From Oscillospiraceae bacterium (GTDB lineage Bacteria > Bacillota > Clostridia > Oscillospirales > CAG-272), in assembly GCA_009779295.1 (NCBI GenBank), contig WREN01000105.1, positions 1-7,546 on the forward strand: a stretch of DNA of 7,546 nucleotides. Reading direction: 5' to 3'. Made by a program: the position numbers and the translations under genes. Under the pieces are notes generated by a model that saw nothing but the letters and a program-made list of their open reading frames with translations, had not been told where the DNA came from and ran no database searches. Numbering within the stretch: position 1 is the first letter of the stretch; each line of letters opens with the position of its first letter. This document shows positions 5,067-7,546 of this stretch, piece after piece.

Positions 5067-7546
5067 ATGAAGAAATATTTATCGTTCGTTATAATACTCA
5101 CATTAATTTTAATTTCATGTAAAACAACCGATATTGAGGAAATTGCAGATGAACCGGAACAGGCACAAAATATATATTTCCGGAATGAAAATTTTGAAAA
5201 CTATGAAACGGGGGAAATTGGTATGAATCATCCATTAAAAACATTTATACCCGAAACCGGTACGGGAGGATTAAATCCGACAGTATTCGATGCCGGAGCT
5301 TCCGCCAACATTGTAACGACAATCGGTCATGACGGAAAAAACACAAAAGCGCTACAATTGGTGAGAGAACAAGGAACGACATCGGGCGGATTGACTTATC
5401 AGGTAAAGTCTGTAAGCGAAGCGTTTGAAGCCGTCGCTAATATATATGTATACCGCACGATGATGCGGAACGGCGGAAATGCCATCGAACCGTCTAATAC
5501 GCCGATGGGCAACGACCCGCAGGGCAACGGAATGAATACCGCGTCATTCGGTGTTTGCAGACTTGATTTTCTTTACGGCAAGATTGTAATGCAAACGGAC
5601 GTGCCGTTGTCGCCGTTCAATTTCGGCGGGATGGAATACTATTACCTGCCTTTTGACAGGGAATGGTTTTCTTTTACATACATCGTTGACATCGAAACGA
5701 GTACGGTTACGGTTGCGATAAACGATGAAATCGTCGCAAATCGAACATATCCGGATAAAAAATTTACAATGCGGAGTTTATTGGTCGCCAATCCGTACTG
5801 GACTTTTGATTGTAATAACAATATCGGCGGCGCGGAAAGCGCGATTTATTTCGACGAAACACAAGTATATACCGTTGGGTCGCAAGGGATGACGGTCGTT
5901 TCGTCCGATTCCGCTTCGGTAACGCTGTTGTTCAATAATCCCGTAAAATTTGAAGATATAAAAAAGATAAACGTTTCGAACGCACACATTAACGATTATA
6001 TTAAAAACGGCAAAATCGTCACGCTCTATTTCAGCGAAGAATTAAAATTGAGCGAAACCTATACCATAAACGCGGCGGATGTATGCGATATTTACGGAAC
6101 GGCAGTAACATTCACCTCAACGTTTACGCCTACAAATGTTGGAAAAATAAAAACAGGCGCGTCAACATTAACAATCTCCTGCGACGATAATATGTTATGG
6201 TGTACGGAAGCCGATGTTCTCTCCCTGACGACTGACGGCGACACATACCGCGAACTGACGCCGTCAATGATGTTCGAGTCATCAGCTAATTTCTATGCCA
6301 ATCTGCACGCGGCAACAGTTGAAACAAACGGTTTGAAATGGTATAATCTTCCGAAATATCCGACGCTCAGCACGGTTCATGTTCCGAAGGATTGGACCGG
6401 CGTGAATGAATTGAGCTTTAAAATTTATTCCGAAGAACCAACGGGCGATATAATTTACATCACGGTTTATTCGGATGATCATACATCGCCGTGGAAGGAC
6501 GCGTTTATTTACCCGATTACGATCGATTTCAAAGGCGAGCGGCAATTTAACATTCCGCTTGAGGATTTCATGCCGTTCAACACGCCTTACGGCTGGGATA
6601 AAATCGACGGACTATTCTTCCACTCAAAGATATTCCGCATGAATCCAAATCCGTACACAGTAGTATATTTCAATGATATTAAAATAAACTACAACACACA
6701 ATATCCTATCACAGTCACAAACACCAAAGTCAGAACGCGCGACCTTGATTTTCATAGGATGGTGCCGTTTTACGGCGATACGCTCAACCACAATTACCCG
6801 GAAACCGCAGTTACCGGAATTGTTACGCCCATCAATTATGAAGCCTATTACAAAACGGAACGCGCGTTGCTGGGATATTATCCCAAGTATTCGCCCGGCG
6901 TCGCGAGTTTCGATCCGTCCGGCAAGGCATATATCAAAGCCGGTTCGATGGCGCACATCCAATATCTGAACGACGAAGGTAAATGGGAAGTTTTGAATTT
7001 AGAGCCTGTCATCGACGCTTACATGAAAGTAAATCGGCTTTCGCCGTGGGTTCTCAGCGACAGCGGCAACAGCGAAGAGATGACTATACGGTTTGACACA
7101 GACGGCGGCGTTTACCTGCTGATAAACACTCTCACCACGGAAGGTTACAAAGGCTACTTGATGTATTCGCCGGACAATATGGAAACGTGGCAGATTTATC
7201 CTCTGACCGACGGGAATTTCGCGCGTATGGAACGCATAGAGGGCAACAACACTTACGCGATGGAACGTCCTCCGTTAATTATAGCGCATTATGGTTTCAC
7301 TCCGGTGAACGCTACTTTGATCGTTCCGCAGAAAACCGGTGACGGTAAGCTTGATTTATCTAAAAAGGTTCAGTATGCAACTAATATTCTAAGCCCCGGA
7401 ACTATCCATTCCGGCGACGGCAACGTGATGATAAGCAGTCCGAACGGCGATAAGGTTTATATCATTTACAGCGTTTACGATTCGTATGAGAATGTTAAAG
7501 ATATGATTCCGCCGGATCACCCCGCGCTTACGATGAGTTATAAAGC
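5067..7546 (+). CDS. Large multidomain surface lipoprotein, probably carbohydrate-active (3' end outside window)
   Basis: 826 codons are visible and open to the window end. The start ATG follows GAGGTGG by 6 nt. Residues 1-18 are a lipoprotein signal (MKKYLSFVIILTLILISC), with lipidation at Cys18, then an acidic linker. Residues 35-268 look like a LamG/concanavalin-type beta-sandwich, opening FENYETGEIG and closing IYFDETQVYTV. Residues 272-356 resemble a SbsA-type Ig-like (Big_5) domain. Residues 365-541 form a second jelly-roll-like region ending VVYFNDIKINY, a pattern common in carbohydrate-binding modules. From about 560 onward there are beta-propeller-like repeats, including an Asp-box-like YSPDNMETWQ (700-709) and, at the edge, HPALTMSYK, reminiscent of BNR repeat proteins and some polysaccharide lyases. 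I infer polysaccharide binding or processing at the cell surface. No catalytic residues can be assigned, and the domain calls are made by eye. Confidence 0.85.
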   Translation, partial: MKKYLSFVIILTLILISCKTTDIEEIADEPEQAQNIYFRNENFENYETGEIGMNHPLKTFIPETGTGGLNPTVFDAGASANIVTTIGHDGKNTKALQLVREQGTTSGGLTYQVKSVSEAFEAVANIYVYRTMMRNGGNAIEPSNTPMGNDPQGNGMNTASFGVCRLDFLYGKIVMQTDVPLSPFNFGGMEYYYLPFDREWFSFTYIVDIETSTVTVAINDEIVANRTYPDKKFTMRSLLVANPYWTFDCNNNIGGAESAIYFDETQVYTVGSQGMTVVSSDSASVTLLFNNPVKFEDIKKINVSNAHINDYIKNGKIVTLYFSEELKLSETYTINAADVCDIYGTAVTFTSTFTPTNVGKIKTGASTLTISCDDNMLWCTEADVLSLTTDGDTYRELTPSMMFESSANFYANLHAATVETNGLKWYNLPKYPTLSTVHVPKDWTGVNELSFKIYSEEPTGDIIYITVYSDDHTSPWKDAFIYPITIDFKGERQFNIPLEDFMPFNTPYGWDKIDGLFFHSKIFRMNPNPYTVVYFNDIKINYNTQYPITVTNTKVRTRDLDFHRMVPFYGDTLNHNYPETAVTGIVTPINYEAYYKTERALLGYYPKYSPGVASFDPSGKAYIKAGSMAHIQYLNDEGKWEVLNLEPVIDAYMKVNRLSPWVLSDSGNSEEMTIRFDTDGGVYLLINTLTTEGYKGYLMYSPDNMETWQIYPLTDGNFARMERIEGNNTYAMERPPLIIAHYGFTPVNATLIVPQKTGDGKLDLSKKVQYATNILSPGTIHSGDGNVMISSPNGDKVYIIYSVYDSYENVKDMIPPDHPALTMSYK

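Noticed and set aside
6282..6962. Minus-strand open frames of 87 and 112 codons
   Set aside because: They are antisense to the large lipoprotein gene, whose continuous plus-strand frame, signal peptide and promoter are convincing. The antisense peptides look like shadow translations rich in Arg, Ile and Cys.

Overview
This window looks like a piece of a low-to-moderate G+C Gram-positive chromosome, most probably an uncultured member of Clostridia (Bacillota). The reasons are a Clostridia-like 58-residue ribosomal protein bS21, strong GAGG/GGAGG-type ribosome binding sites, three promoters with perfect TTGACA/TATAAT boxes, and lipoprotein signal peptides typical of Firmicutes. The taxonomic call is an inference from sequence style, not from a database search.

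Layout, right to left on the minus strand. A promoter at 4602-4631 drives a compact operon of at least five genes: a canonical metal-dependent amidohydrolase (3845-4582), a second amidohydrolase-fold protein that has lost every metal ligand (3106-3828), a large two-module FtsX-type ABC permease (832-3084, TTG start), its MacB/LolD-type ATPase (77-811), and the first 25 codons of a lipoprotein (1-75) that begins immediately after the ATPase stop and leaves the window. Gaps between the genes are 16, 21, 20 and 1 nt, so co-transcription is likely. Just upstream of this operon lies rpsU (4732-4908), with its own promoter and a probable terminator that abuts the operon promoter.

On the plus strand, a gene starts at 5067 and stays open to the window end (826 codons visible). 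It encodes a large surface lipoprotein with two beta-sandwich regions, an Ig-like region and the start of what looks like a BNR/sialidase-type beta-propeller, suggesting carbohydrate binding or processing. Its promoter is back-to-back with that of rpsU, with only 7 bp between the two -35 boxes.

The ATPase, permease and partial lipoprotein probably form an envelope ABC machine of the MacB/Lol-like (mechanotransmission or export) class. Why it shares a transcript with an amidohydrolase and a dead paralogue of that enzyme is not known; this is the most interesting part of the window. There is no gene-free stretch longer than about 160 bases, and I see no RNA gene, CRISPR array, insertion sequence or phage signature.
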